Source: Akkermansia muciniphila
Lineage (GTDB): Bacteria; Verrucomicrobiota; Verrucomicrobiia; Verrucomicrobiales; V1-33
Assembly: GCA_943333275.1 (NCBI GenBank)
Contig: CALQSQ010000033.1
Coordinates: 1 to 54,615, forward strand
Direction: 5' to 3'
Length of the DNA: 54,615 nt
Positions within the stretch are counted from its first letter, which is position 1, and each line of letters starts with the position of its first letter. The position numbers and the translations under genes are program-made. The notes beneath the pieces were generated by a model. The model had not been told where the DNA came from, searched no databases, and saw nothing but the letters and a program-made list of their open reading frames with translations. Positions 25,878-33,397 of this stretch are shown here, one piece after another.

Positions 25878-26776
25878 TTGGGAGATCCCTTCGCGGCTAA
25901 TGCCGCTTTCTCAAGTTCAAGCTTTTCCAAAATATCCCGCACCGCCAGCACCGATTCCTGGAAACTGCGTTCCGCCTGCATCTGCCGCGCCGGCCGGTCG
26001 GCTGGGGTGATTTTCAACTGATGCCGGATCGTCCCGGGAGAGGGACTGAAAATGTACATACGATCGCTCAAATAGACAGCCTCGGCAATGTCATGGGTCA
26101 CAAAGAATACCGTCGCCTCCAACTCCCTCCAGAGGCTGACGAGCAGATCCTGCATCGATTGCCGCGTGGTGGGATCCAGCGCGCCGAAGGGTTCATCCAT
26201 GAGGATGATTTTCGGCTGCATGATCAGCGTCCTCGCAATGGCCACGCGCTGGTTCATCCCGCCACTGAGCTGGTGAGGGTATTTCAATCCATCCCTTTTG
26301 GCATCCAGTCCCACTTTCTGGATCCACTCCATCGCCTTCGCCTTGCGTTCCTTTTCCTCCACATGCGCACATTCCAATCCGAAGGCCACGTTATCGATGA
26401 CTGTGCGATTCGGGAAATTTGAATAATCCTGGAACACAAATCCCCGGTCCGGCCCGGGCCCCTGCACCGGTTGCTCGTTGACGAAGACCTTACCCATCGT
26501 CTGGGGGAAATGTGGCGCGAGACCGGCAATCAAGCGCAGGACCGTGCTCTTGCCGCACCCGCTCGGCCCCAGCACGCCGACGAACTCCCCGATTTTCGGC
26601 CGGTCCTCGACCTTGAAGTTAATGTCTGTGATTGATGTGAAAGCCCTTGGAGTGCCTGCATCATAAGTCTTGGTGACATTTTCAAAGTCCACAATCAATG
26701 GCATGCCCGCAGGCGGCGGAGGCATGTCTTCCAACACGCAGGGTGGCATGCCCGCACTGGGTTCAGGACTCGGCAT
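25874..26776 (-). CDS. ABC transporter ATP-binding protein, nitrate/taurine/sulfonate type
   Basis: The protein has 300 residues as a maximum; a start at the internal MPLIVDFENV (residue ~25) would also fit the family. Walker A is GPSGCGKSTVLRLIAG, the Q-loop is in GFVFQDYSNFPNRTV, the ABC signature reads LSGGMNQRVAIARTL, Walker B IILMDEPFGALDPTTR, and the switch His is in FFVTHDIAEAVYLSD. The best resemblance is to SsuB/TauB/NrtD importers of organic sulfonates, taurine, nitrate or similar small solutes. The start lies inside the end of the permease gene (14-base overlap) and the stop overlaps the next gene by four bases. Confidence 0.93.
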   Translation of the reverse strand: MPSPEPSAGMPPCVLEDMPPPPAGMPLIVDFENVTKTYDAGTPRAFTSITDINFKVEDRPKIGEFVGVLGPSGCGKSTVLRLIAGLAPHFPQTMGKVFVNEQPVQGPGPDRGFVFQDYSNFPNRTVIDNVAFGLECAHVEEKERKAKAMEWIQKVGLDAKRDGLKYPHQLSGGMNQRVAIARTLIMQPKIILMDEPFGALDPTTRQSMQDLLVSLWRELEATVFFVTHDIAEAVYLSDRMYIFSPSPGTIRHQLKITPADRPARQMQAERSFQESVLAVRDILEKLELEKAALAAKGSPK

Positions 26777-27824
26777 TTTTCAGGTAGGGGAAAAATTTGC
26801 GCTGCAACACTCGGATTCCCTGATCGATTCCGTAGGCGAGCAGCGTAATGATGATCAGGCAGAGATAGATGTGTTCCCGCGGTCCCACGCGCTGGCTTTG
26901 AATGATGATGAATCCGAGGCCGCGCTTGGCATCAATCACCTCCGCCAGCATGATGTATCCAAAGGCAACTCCAAACACCAGTCGCAGGTTGTTGATGATG
27001 TCCGGCAACGCCAGGGGCAGCAGCACTTTCCGCAGCAGTTGATGGCTCTGAATCGGATACCAGAGAAGAAAGCCCAGCGTCAATCCGAACAAGGCATGCA
27101 GCCAAAAGGACGATCCCGCCATCCCCCGTAGCAATCCGTGGCTCTCACTCTGGTCATCCAGGGCAAACAATCCGAAGGAGAAAATCAATGCATAGATTAG
27201 AGCGAAAAATGTCGCACGGCGCGCCCCCTTGGCCCGGGTGCGATGCGCCCCCAGCGTATATCCCGTGTCCAGAAATCGATCCGGAACCGCCTGCACCGCA
27301 TTCGTCGTGTCAAACAGCACATACGCCACCGTGGCGATGAAAATGAACATCACTTTTTGCACTTCACCCAATCCGAACCAAATCATCGTCAGCGGCACCA
27401 GAGCCGCGATCGGAACGCTGCGACCAAAGACACTCAGGGGTTTCAAAAATGCATTCACTCTCAGGTAACATCCGGCGATGATGCCCAGAGGGATCCCAAT
27501 CGCCGCAGTGAGCATAAAACCACCCAGCACCCGCGCCAGACTTGCGATCGCACTCAAGCTCAGCGCCCGGTCAAACCAGAGTGAGGGAAAGGAAGCAAAT
27601 GTTTCCCCGGGACTCGGCAATTTGTAACGGGGCATGAACCGCTCGCCATTCCACTCCGCCGTCACCAGATACCAGACCACCAGCGCCAGTCCCATAAATG
27701 CCAAGCCAAACATCCAGGATTCCAACTGGGGCGGAACATCGCGAATGGTCCTGGCGCGCCCCAGCCAGTTACTCCACACGGATGGTTTGGAGGGTGTTGT
27801 CTTAGCTATTTCTGTTTCAGGCAT
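26763..27824 (-). CDS. ABC transporter permease, nitrate/taurine/sulfonate type
   Basis: The protein has 353 residues. About seven hydrophobic segments are visible, including an N-terminal one (SWMFGLAFMGLALVVWYLV), then SLARVLGGFMLTAAIGIPLGI and LVPLTMIWFGLGEVQKVMF, which hold the BPD_transp_1 region. A cytoplasmic coupling loop of the type EAA...G appears around YTLGAHRTRAKGARRATFF. A longer loop between the fifth and sixth helices (LFALDDQSESHGLLRGM) makes it larger than the usual 250-280 residues. It belongs with the ATP-binding gene it overlaps and with the OmpA-fused binding protein encoded 118 bases upstream. Confidence 0.9.
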   Translation of the reverse strand: MPETEIAKTTPSKPSVWSNWLGRARTIRDVPPQLESWMFGLAFMGLALVVWYLVTAEWNGERFMPRYKLPSPGETFASFPSLWFDRALSLSAIASLARVLGGFMLTAAIGIPLGIIAGCYLRVNAFLKPLSVFGRSVPIAALVPLTMIWFGLGEVQKVMFIFIATVAYVLFDTTNAVQAVPDRFLDTGYTLGAHRTRAKGARRATFFALIYALIFSFGLFALDDQSESHGLLRGMAGSSFWLHALFGLTLGFLLWYPIQSHQLLRKVLLPLALPDIINNLRLVFGVAFGYIMLAEVIDAKRGLGFIIIQSQRVGPREHIYLCLIIITLLAYGIDQGIRVLQRKFFPYLKNAES

Positions 27825-27942
27825 GTTGTGGAATTTGAATTAAGGTGCCATACAGGGGGACTATCCCAGACGAAGGATTCTTTTGCAACCCTGCATGCAG
27901 GTCTGGAAGTCGCACCGCCGATGCAGGCAAGCGCCACCCTCC

Positions 27943-29694
27943 TCATTCCGGATGTTCCAGGGCGATTACCTTGATTTCCACGCGCCGGTTCTTTGCATGA
28001 TTCTCGGGATCATTCGCATCTGCCGGACGATCCCAGCCCACGCCTTCGGTGCTGAACTGGTTGGGATTCAGGTTCGTGTATTTATTGAGCAATTCCTGTT
28101 TCACAGAAGCAGCCCGGTTATTCGCCAGATCCTTGACCAACTGAGGACTGACCTGCCCCCGCATGCTGGCATCTGTGTGGCCTTCGATGACGATATTGGC
28201 ACCGCTGTATTGACCGGCAAGTTTTGCCACATCTTCAAGGATTGGATCGGCATTGGGTTCGTAGAGCGTCTCCACATCCTTGCCCCCCTCGCGCACCGTG
28301 ATTTTCTTTTTCAATTCCCAGGAATTGGGGGCGAAATGCACCGTGATGACCTTGGTCAAAATCTCCGATCCCTCGGCCTTGATCGTCTGAACGCTCTTGG
28401 GCGCGAAGTTGATCTGGTATTCGTTGCGACTGCTCTTAAATGGCTCCTCGTCGCCAATTTTTTTCAGCACGGAGAAATCCATGACCTGATCGAATGCCAC
28501 GGGATTCTGCACGCGGCCCATTTTCCGGTAGAGCAAATAAGCCGTGTTCCAAGTGCGCTCGAAATTCGCCGGGTTGTTCGAATTCATGAAGAAATCCCGG
28601 TTCTCTGCATAATTCGTGGAGTGGGCATCCCCCAGCATTCCCAGCGTGTCCGCCTCCGGCAGACCGTAGAGTGTGGCCATGAGCTTGGAAGCCTGAGTGC
28701 GCCCGGCATCCGTTTTCATTCCGTCCATACCTGCGAAAATCCCCCGCACCAATCCCTCACAGATGTCCGGATTGTCCCGCGCAAAATCCGCCCGCGCGAA
28801 CCACGTGTCGGCGATCAGCTTATTCGCCGTGGCGGTGCTCACGAGCATGTGATTGTCGGGGACCTTCGCGAGGTTGTAAATATCCGGAGCCCAGCTCACA
28901 CACGCGGCAATGGACTTGTCCGCATTGAACGCAGCCGCAGCCTGGAACGCGTCCTCGGTATATTTAAATTCCACTTCACTCGGCTGCACGCCGCCGTTCA
29001 CCAGCGCATTGAGCAGGAAATATTCCGAGGGCGAATTCTGCGCCAGCACGATCTTTTTCTTCCGCAGATCAGAAATCGTCGGAGCCTTGGGATCCTTGGC
29101 GGCACTGCGACGAATCACGATGCCATCGCCGCCGTTGGAGAAGTCCACCTGTTGATAAATGCGGGGAAAGATCCGGGTATCCTTGCGGAATTCATCCATG
29201 AACAACGGCACCATGTCCAGCGTGGCCCAGCCAATGTGGACCTGGCCGGCGGCATAGGCGTCACGCATCGTCACCGGATTGTCGATCAGCACCAGTTCCA
29301 CCTTGAATGGCTCCTTGCCCGGCACTTCCCAGAGCTTGCCGGGAGCAGAACCATTGTTGTGCAAAATGATCGGAGCCCAGCCAGCCCAGACGTTGAGCGC
29401 AAATTTCACCGTCCGTGCCTGGAGCGGCTGATAGGCGGACGTTTCCTTCACCGGCGGCAGTTTCTCGCTCGGAGTGAATTTGTATTCCTTCACCGTCGTC
29501 GGCACATTGGCGTCGGCTCCCTCCACGCCCTCCGTGCCACCCTTGGCCAGTTCTTCTTTGGAAATAGTGAAGTTGGTCCCCGATCCCTTACCTTTCGGGA
29601 ACAAGGTATTGCGGAAGGCATAGCCCAGCAGGGCAAGAACCACCGCTGCAAGCACGATATAAAATAACGGTTTCGGTCTGGGTTCGTCGGTCAT
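27943..29694 (-). CDS. ABC substrate-binding protein fused to a C-terminal OmpA peptidoglycan-binding domain
   Basis: The protein has 583 residues from the ATG giving MTDEPRPKPL. A single transmembrane helix (FYIVLAAVVLALLGYAF, about 11-27) anchors it. Residues ~90-420 form an NMT1/SsuA-like periplasmic binding domain (VKFALNVWAGWAPIILHN, DAYAAGQVHIGWATLDMVPL, DLRKKKIVLAQNSPSEYFLL). The last ~130 residues are an OmpA domain (VITVHFAPNSWELKK, NIVIEGHTDASMRGQ, LANNRAASVKQELL, ENHAKNRRVEIKVI). The importer's binding protein is thus likely tied to both the inner membrane and peptidoglycan. It is the first gene of the minus-strand transporter set. A likely promoter (TTGCTC, 18 bases, TATAAT) lies at 29722-29751. 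Confidence 0.92.
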   Translation of the reverse strand: MTDEPRPKPLFYIVLAAVVLALLGYAFRNTLFPKGKGSGTNFTISKEELAKGGTEGVEGADANVPTTVKEYKFTPSEKLPPVKETSAYQPLQARTVKFALNVWAGWAPIILHNNGSAPGKLWEVPGKEPFKVELVLIDNPVTMRDAYAAGQVHIGWATLDMVPLFMDEFRKDTRIFPRIYQQVDFSNGGDGIVIRRSAAKDPKAPTISDLRKKKIVLAQNSPSEYFLLNALVNGGVQPSEVEFKYTEDAFQAAAAFNADKSIAACVSWAPDIYNLAKVPDNHMLVSTATANKLIADTWFARADFARDNPDICEGLVRGIFAGMDGMKTDAGRTQASKLMATLYGLPEADTLGMLGDAHSTNYAENRDFFMNSNNPANFERTWNTAYLLYRKMGRVQNPVAFDQVMDFSVLKKIGDEEPFKSSRNEYQINFAPKSVQTIKAEGSEILTKVITVHFAPNSWELKKKITVREGGKDVETLYEPNADPILEDVAKLAGQYSGANIVIEGHTDASMRGQVSPQLVKDLANNRAASVKQELLNKYTNLNPNQFSTEGVGWDRPADANDPENHAKNRRVEIKVIALEHPE

Positions 29695-29721
29695 AGGTTT
29701 GATTGGTGTTAGTGACGCGCC

Positions 29722-29751
29722 ATTATAATTGCCGGTTTGCGTCCGGAGCAA
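29722..29751 (-). promoter_or_regulatory. Predicted sigma70-type promoter for the OmpA-fused binding-protein gene
   Basis: Read on the minus strand: TTGCTC (29746-29751), 18-base spacer, perfect TATAAT (29722-29727), about 28 bases before the start codon. The -10 match is exact and the -35 shares the TTG. No operator was recognised. Confidence 0.45.
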
Positions 29752-29833
29752 TGAGAATAATTTGCACGAAATGTAAGCCAGCCCTTCCCACGAACCCACT
29801 TGCCATCGCTTCAATTCCACCCCAGCATGCCGC

Positions 29834-30556
29834 ATGAAATCTGTGCTGATCACCGGAGCCAATGGCGGAATCGGGCTGGCCTGCGCCCGCGAATTTCTCA
29901 TGAAATGGCCGGCGGCCCGGGTGTTTCTTGGCTGCCGCAGCGCTATGGAAAAGGCCCAATCACTGCAGGCTGAATTTCCTGATCGCACGGAAATTCTCAC
30001 CCTCGAAGTGACCGATGAATCGTCCTGGACTCAGGCTGTGGAAAAGATTCTCGCCGCTTGCGGTCGTCTCGATGTCCTCGTGAACAATGCAGGCTCGCAT
30101 CGCGATTCCCTGCTCGCCACCATGCCTCTGGAAGACTGGCATGCCGTGCTTGCCACCAACCTCACCGGCACATTCCTCGGATGCCGCGCCGTCATTCGCA
30201 CCATGCTGGGCCAGAAATTCGGACGCATCATCAACATCGCCTCGCTCAGCGCCCTCCTCGCCCCCGCCGGCCAGACCAACTATGCCGCCGCCAAAGCCGG
30301 TGTCGTCGCCCTCACCCAATCCTTCGCCAAGGAAGTCGCCCGAGCCGGCATCACCGTCAATGCCATCTGCCCGGGCTACATCGCCACCGACGCCCTAAGT
30401 GCCGATCCCACCGCCCAATCCCAACTCGCCCAGCGCGTCCCCGCCCGCCGCCTCGGCCAGCCCGCCGAAGTCGCCGCCGCCGTCCTCTATTTCGCCAGCC
30501 CCGAAGCCGCCTACACCACGGGGTCCGTTTTGAAACTCGATGGGGGGATATTATAA
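29834..30556 (+). CDS. SDR-family 3-oxoacyl-ACP reductase-like protein (FabG-like)
   Basis: The protein has 240 residues, typical for FabG. The cofactor loop is TGANGGIGLACAREF, the NNAG motif is in LVNNAGSHRDS, and the catalytic set is Asn, Ser (ASLSALLAPAG), Tyr and Lys in NYAAAKAGVVAL. The conserved C-terminal VLYFASPEAAYTTGSVLKLD ends in the usual DGG. Such enzymes use NADPH to reduce 3-ketoacyl groups carried on acyl carrier protein. An acyl-carrier-protein gene follows 94 bases downstream, which supports an acyl-chain role. It is divergent from the ABC importer operon, with 139 bases between them. Confidence 0.92.
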   Translation: MKSVLITGANGGIGLACAREFLMKWPAARVFLGCRSAMEKAQSLQAEFPDRTEILTLEVTDESSWTQAVEKILAACGRLDVLVNNAGSHRDSLLATMPLEDWHAVLATNLTGTFLGCRAVIRTMLGQKFGRIINIASLSALLAPAGQTNYAAAKAGVVALTQSFAKEVARAGITVNAICPGYIATDALSADPTAQSQLAQRVPARRLGQPAEVAAAVLYFASPEAAYTTGSVLKLDGGIL

Positions 30557-30650
30557 CCTTTTCCACCTCGCCACCATGCCGCCGCCAAGCCTAAAGAATA
30601 GGTTGCGCGCCGGGGCTCTGCCGATAGCATCGCGAACAATTTCCCCCACG

Positions 30651-30905
30651 ATGAATTCTGATCTCAAATCCAAAATCAAATCCATGATGATCGAAGAGCT
30701 GATGCTCCAGGTCACAGCTGAGGAAATCGGCGATGACACGCCGATCTTCGGGCCGGAGGGGCTGGGTCTCGACTCGGTGGATGCGCTGCAGTTGGTGGTG
30801 GGGCTGGAGAAACATTTTGGACTGAAAATTTCCGAAGGCACCGCAGCCCAGACAACCCTGCGCTCGGTCAACACCATCGCCGCGGCCATCGAAGCGCTGC
30901 CATGA
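30651..30905 (+). CDS. Acyl carrier protein
   Basis: The protein has 84 residues from the ATG giving MNSDLKSKIKSMM; a longer upstream frame has no family similarity. The phosphopantetheine-attachment Ser is in LGLDSVDALQLVVGLEKHF, preceded by the DDTPIFGPEG loop. The protein is acidic and helical, as expected. It carries acyl or aromatic intermediates on a swinging arm, which links it to the FabG-like reductase upstream and possibly to the flavin enzyme downstream. The stop overlaps the next start as ATGA. It is more divergent from housekeeping AcpP than expected for fatty-acid synthesis, so a specialised pathway is likely. Confidence 0.92.
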   Translation: MNSDLKSKIKSMMIEELMLQVTAEEIGDDTPIFGPEGLGLDSVDALQLVVGLEKHFGLKISEGTAAQTTLRSVNTIAAAIEALP

Positions 30906-31807
30906 AACGCCGGGTTTTCCTGCTGGTAAAATTTGCCCTGAGCGCGGCATTACTGGCATGGATCCTCACCCGTCCTGAGCTGCAATCCTTCCCCCCGCTC
31001 ATCCGCCAGGCCAATCTTTCCTGGATCGCGGCTGGTCTGGGATGCGCGGGTCTGGCCATTCTCGGAATGGCCTGGCGCTGGCAGGCGTGCCTCGTTTCGG
31101 TTGGGCTGGAACTTAAGCTGGCCACGGCCTTCCGCATCATGCTGGCATCGTCCGCGGCGGGCTGTTTTTCCATCGGACAATTGGGAGCGGATGCCTCGCG
31201 GATCGTTCTTGCAGGACGCAGACTGGGCGGCAGGCATGCGGCGCTGACCGCGTCGGTCAGCCTTGACCACGCCAGCGCGCTGCCCGCCATGGTCCTGTTA
31301 TTTCTGGTGGCCATCGTTCCGCATGGGCTAGTGCCCACCTTCCGCGAGCATGGCCTGTGGGCGCTGCTGATTTCCGTGATCCTCTTCATTTTGGGAGGAT
31401 TGATCGTGCGCTGGAAATGGCGCTCGGTTCACGACCGCATCCTGGCACTGCTGTCGGAACGCAGGCTCTGGCGGGGATTTGTGATTGCAGCCGCTCGTTC
31501 GTTTCCGCTTTGGACCGCGTATTGCGGAGTTTATTATTGCGCGGCGCGGGCCTTCGCCGTGCAGGTGCCCTTTCTTTCCTTCGCCGGTGTCACGGCCATC
31601 GCGGATGCCATCGCCTCGCTGCCCATCTCCGTGGCCGGCCTGGGAGTGCGCGAACAGGCTTTTCAAACACTGCTGCATCAATGGCATCTGGTTCCCCCTG
31701 CGGCCTCGGTCGCTCTCTCACTCACGGGATTTGTCATTCTGCTGGTCTGGGCTATGATCGGAGCCGGATGGATGCTCACCGAACCCATCTCTCACAAGCA
31801 ACCATGA
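30902..31807 (+). CDS. Lysylphosphatidylglycerol-synthase-TM-like (UPF0104) membrane protein
   Basis: The protein has 301 residues with about eight hydrophobic segments beginning VFLLVKFALSAALLAWIL. It carries the family's GQLGADASRIVLA segment after the third helix and the late ITAIADAIASLPISVAGLGVR-like region (here VTAIADAIASLPISVAGLGV) with the GLGVRE turn. Members include the flippase domain of MprF and many proteins placed in lipid or natural-product clusters. It lacks the catalytic lysyl-transferase domain, so it is probably a lipid or product transporter. Both ends overlap neighbours as ATGA, showing a tightly coupled operon. Confidence 0.85.
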   Translation: MKRRVFLLVKFALSAALLAWILTRPELQSFPPLIRQANLSWIAAGLGCAGLAILGMAWRWQACLVSVGLELKLATAFRIMLASSAAGCFSIGQLGADASRIVLAGRRLGGRHAALTASVSLDHASALPAMVLLFLVAIVPHGLVPTFREHGLWALLISVILFILGGLIVRWKWRSVHDRILALLSERRLWRGFVIAAARSFPLWTAYCGVYYCAARAFAVQVPFLSFAGVTAIADAIASLPISVAGLGVREQAFQTLLHQWHLVPPAASVALSLTGFVILLVWAMIGAGWMLTEPISHKQP

Positions 31808-33066
31808 AACCAGTGACCGTCATCATCGGAGCCGGACCCGCCGCCAGCACCATGGCCGCCCTGCTCGCCCAGCGCGGGGAGACGGCAGTGGTCTTCGACG
31901 ACGGGCAGCGTCCGGAATTGATCGTCGGTGAAAGCCTCATCCCCGCCGTCGTCCCCCTGCTGCGCCAGCTGGGCATCGAGGATCGCGTCGCGGCCATCAG
32001 CCAGCACAAGCCCGGCGTTTCCTTCCTCCACGACCTTCTGCCCTCGATCGATTTCAACTTCACCCCCGCCGCCCCCTACCTCCCCACCTATGCCTACAAC
32101 GTCGAGCGCCATTCCTTCGATGCCCTGCTGAAGCAACGCGCCCTCGAACTCGGAGCCAGCTTCCTGCCGCAACGCGGACACGTCCATGCCACCGCTCCGG
32201 GCAATGCCGTTGAAATCGAACTGGACCCCGTCAGCATCGCCGCCTGTCCACAGCTCGCAGGTCGGCAACCAGCCATGCTCATCGATGCCACCGGCAGAAC
32301 CCGCCTCTTTTCCAAGCTCCTCAACCTTTCCGCCACTTCCGGCCCGCGCGACGACCTGGCCTACTTCGCCCATTACGAAAATTTCGCCCTCCCCCGCCCG
32401 TCCGGCCAGGTGCTGATCAGCCGTCTGCAAAAAGGCTGGAGCTGGCGCATCCCACTGCCTCAGGAAAAACTTTCCGTCGGCCTGGTCATCAACAAAGAGC
32501 TGGCAAAATCTCTCGGCGACACCCCCGAGGAACGCCTGGAAAATTCGCTCGCACGCGAACCGCTCCTCTGCGCCGCATCCGCCAGCGCCCGCCGCATCAG
32601 CCCCGTCGCCGTTTACCGGAACTACCAGCGGATCGGCTGCCGGGCCGCCGGTCCGGGCTGGGCCGCCATCGGGGACGCTTTTGGTTTCGTCGACCCCATG
32701 CTCTCGTCCGGCCTGTTCCTCGCCATGGAATCCGCCTCCCAGCTTGATCAAGCCCTCACTTCAAATTCGAGAAATCGTTTCGCCAATTACGAATCCACCA
32801 TGCGCGAATGGTTTCACGCCTGGGACAACCTCGTGGAATACTTTTACGACGGGCGGCTCTTCTCGCTCTACGAAGCCGGGTTCCGCATGAAACTGCGCCG
32901 CTCCAACCGCATCCAAATGAGTCTGGATCGACTCCTCAACAAACACATCGCCTGCATGACCGCGGGCGCCCTCACCCGCGCGCTCCGCAGCCGCGCACTC
33001 CTCAAAATTGCAACCAAAACGCTCCTCCACGGCGTGCATCCTCCCGCCCATTTGGCCATCCGGTGA
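31804..33066 (+). CDS. Flavin-dependent halogenase / geranylgeranyl-reductase-like FAD oxidoreductase
   Basis: The protein has 420 residues from the ATG overlapping the previous stop. The FAD site is VTVIIGAGPAASTMAALLA, followed by IVGESLIPAVVPLLRQLGI, which matches flavin halogenases and related monooxygenases. The halogenase hallmark WxWxIP appears as GWSWRIPLPQEK near residue 217. The second FAD segment is AAIGDAFGFVDPMLSSGLFL. Halogenases of this type often act on carrier-protein-bound substrates; an acyl carrier protein is encoded two genes upstream. A catalytic Lys cannot be assigned with certainty, so a non-halogenating hydroxylase or reductase remains possible. It ends the operon; a stable hairpin lies about 70 bases downstream. 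Confidence 0.82.
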   Translation: MKPVTVIIGAGPAASTMAALLAQRGETAVVFDDGQRPELIVGESLIPAVVPLLRQLGIEDRVAAISQHKPGVSFLHDLLPSIDFNFTPAAPYLPTYAYNVERHSFDALLKQRALELGASFLPQRGHVHATAPGNAVEIELDPVSIAACPQLAGRQPAMLIDATGRTRLFSKLLNLSATSGPRDDLAYFAHYENFALPRPSGQVLISRLQKGWSWRIPLPQEKLSVGLVINKELAKSLGDTPEERLENSLAREPLLCAASASARRISPVAVYRNYQRIGCRAAGPGWAAIGDAFGFVDPMLSSGLFLAMESASQLDQALTSNSRNRFANYESTMREWFHAWDNLVEYFYDGRLFSLYEAGFRMKLRRSNRIQMSLDRLLNKHIACMTAGALTRALRSRALLKIATKTLLHGVHPPAHLAIR

Positions 33067-33397
33067 CGCATCGGATGGATTGCCTTCCATTACGAAAAAA
33101 TCAGGATTGGTTGCTACCAGTGGCTAGGTTCTCCAACGCCGTTGGCGTTGGGTAGCGGCAAGGGAACGTCACCAGGGGTGAATCACAATGCCCCCCCCTG
33201 AAGCCGACATCACATCCCCAGCGTCCCACGCGGACAAGCGAAATCATCATCGTCCGCCTTCGAAAACAAGTTCATTTCCATCCATCTGCTGGAGTGGAAA
33301 GTCGTGATCTTGATCTCCAGGCAACTCGCTTTGCTGCATGCCTGGCTACTTTCCATCCCTCCGGGATTCAAAGACCCGCTTGCCATGCCCTTGGGTA
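33067..33397. other. Intergenic region between convergent genes
   Basis: No open frame in this ~330-base stretch looks like a gene. Besides the perfect hairpin at 33133-33151 it holds a C run (33191-33198) and no tRNA or promoter-like elements that I could find. It lies between the 3' ends of two convergent genes, so termination signals are expected here. Confidence 0.5.
33133..33151. repeat. Perfect GC-rich hairpin, REP-like
   Basis: CCAACGCC, loop GTT, GGCGTTGG: an 8-base perfect stem. It lies between the stops of two convergent genes and is not followed by a T run, so a bidirectional rho-independent terminator is not certain. The palindrome looks like an interspersed intergenic repeat unit, but no second copy occurs in this window. 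Confidence 0.5.

Noticed and set aside
27883..29667. Long plus-strand open frame of about 594 codons
   Set aside because: It is antisense to the OmpA-fused binding protein and lacks domain-like sequence.
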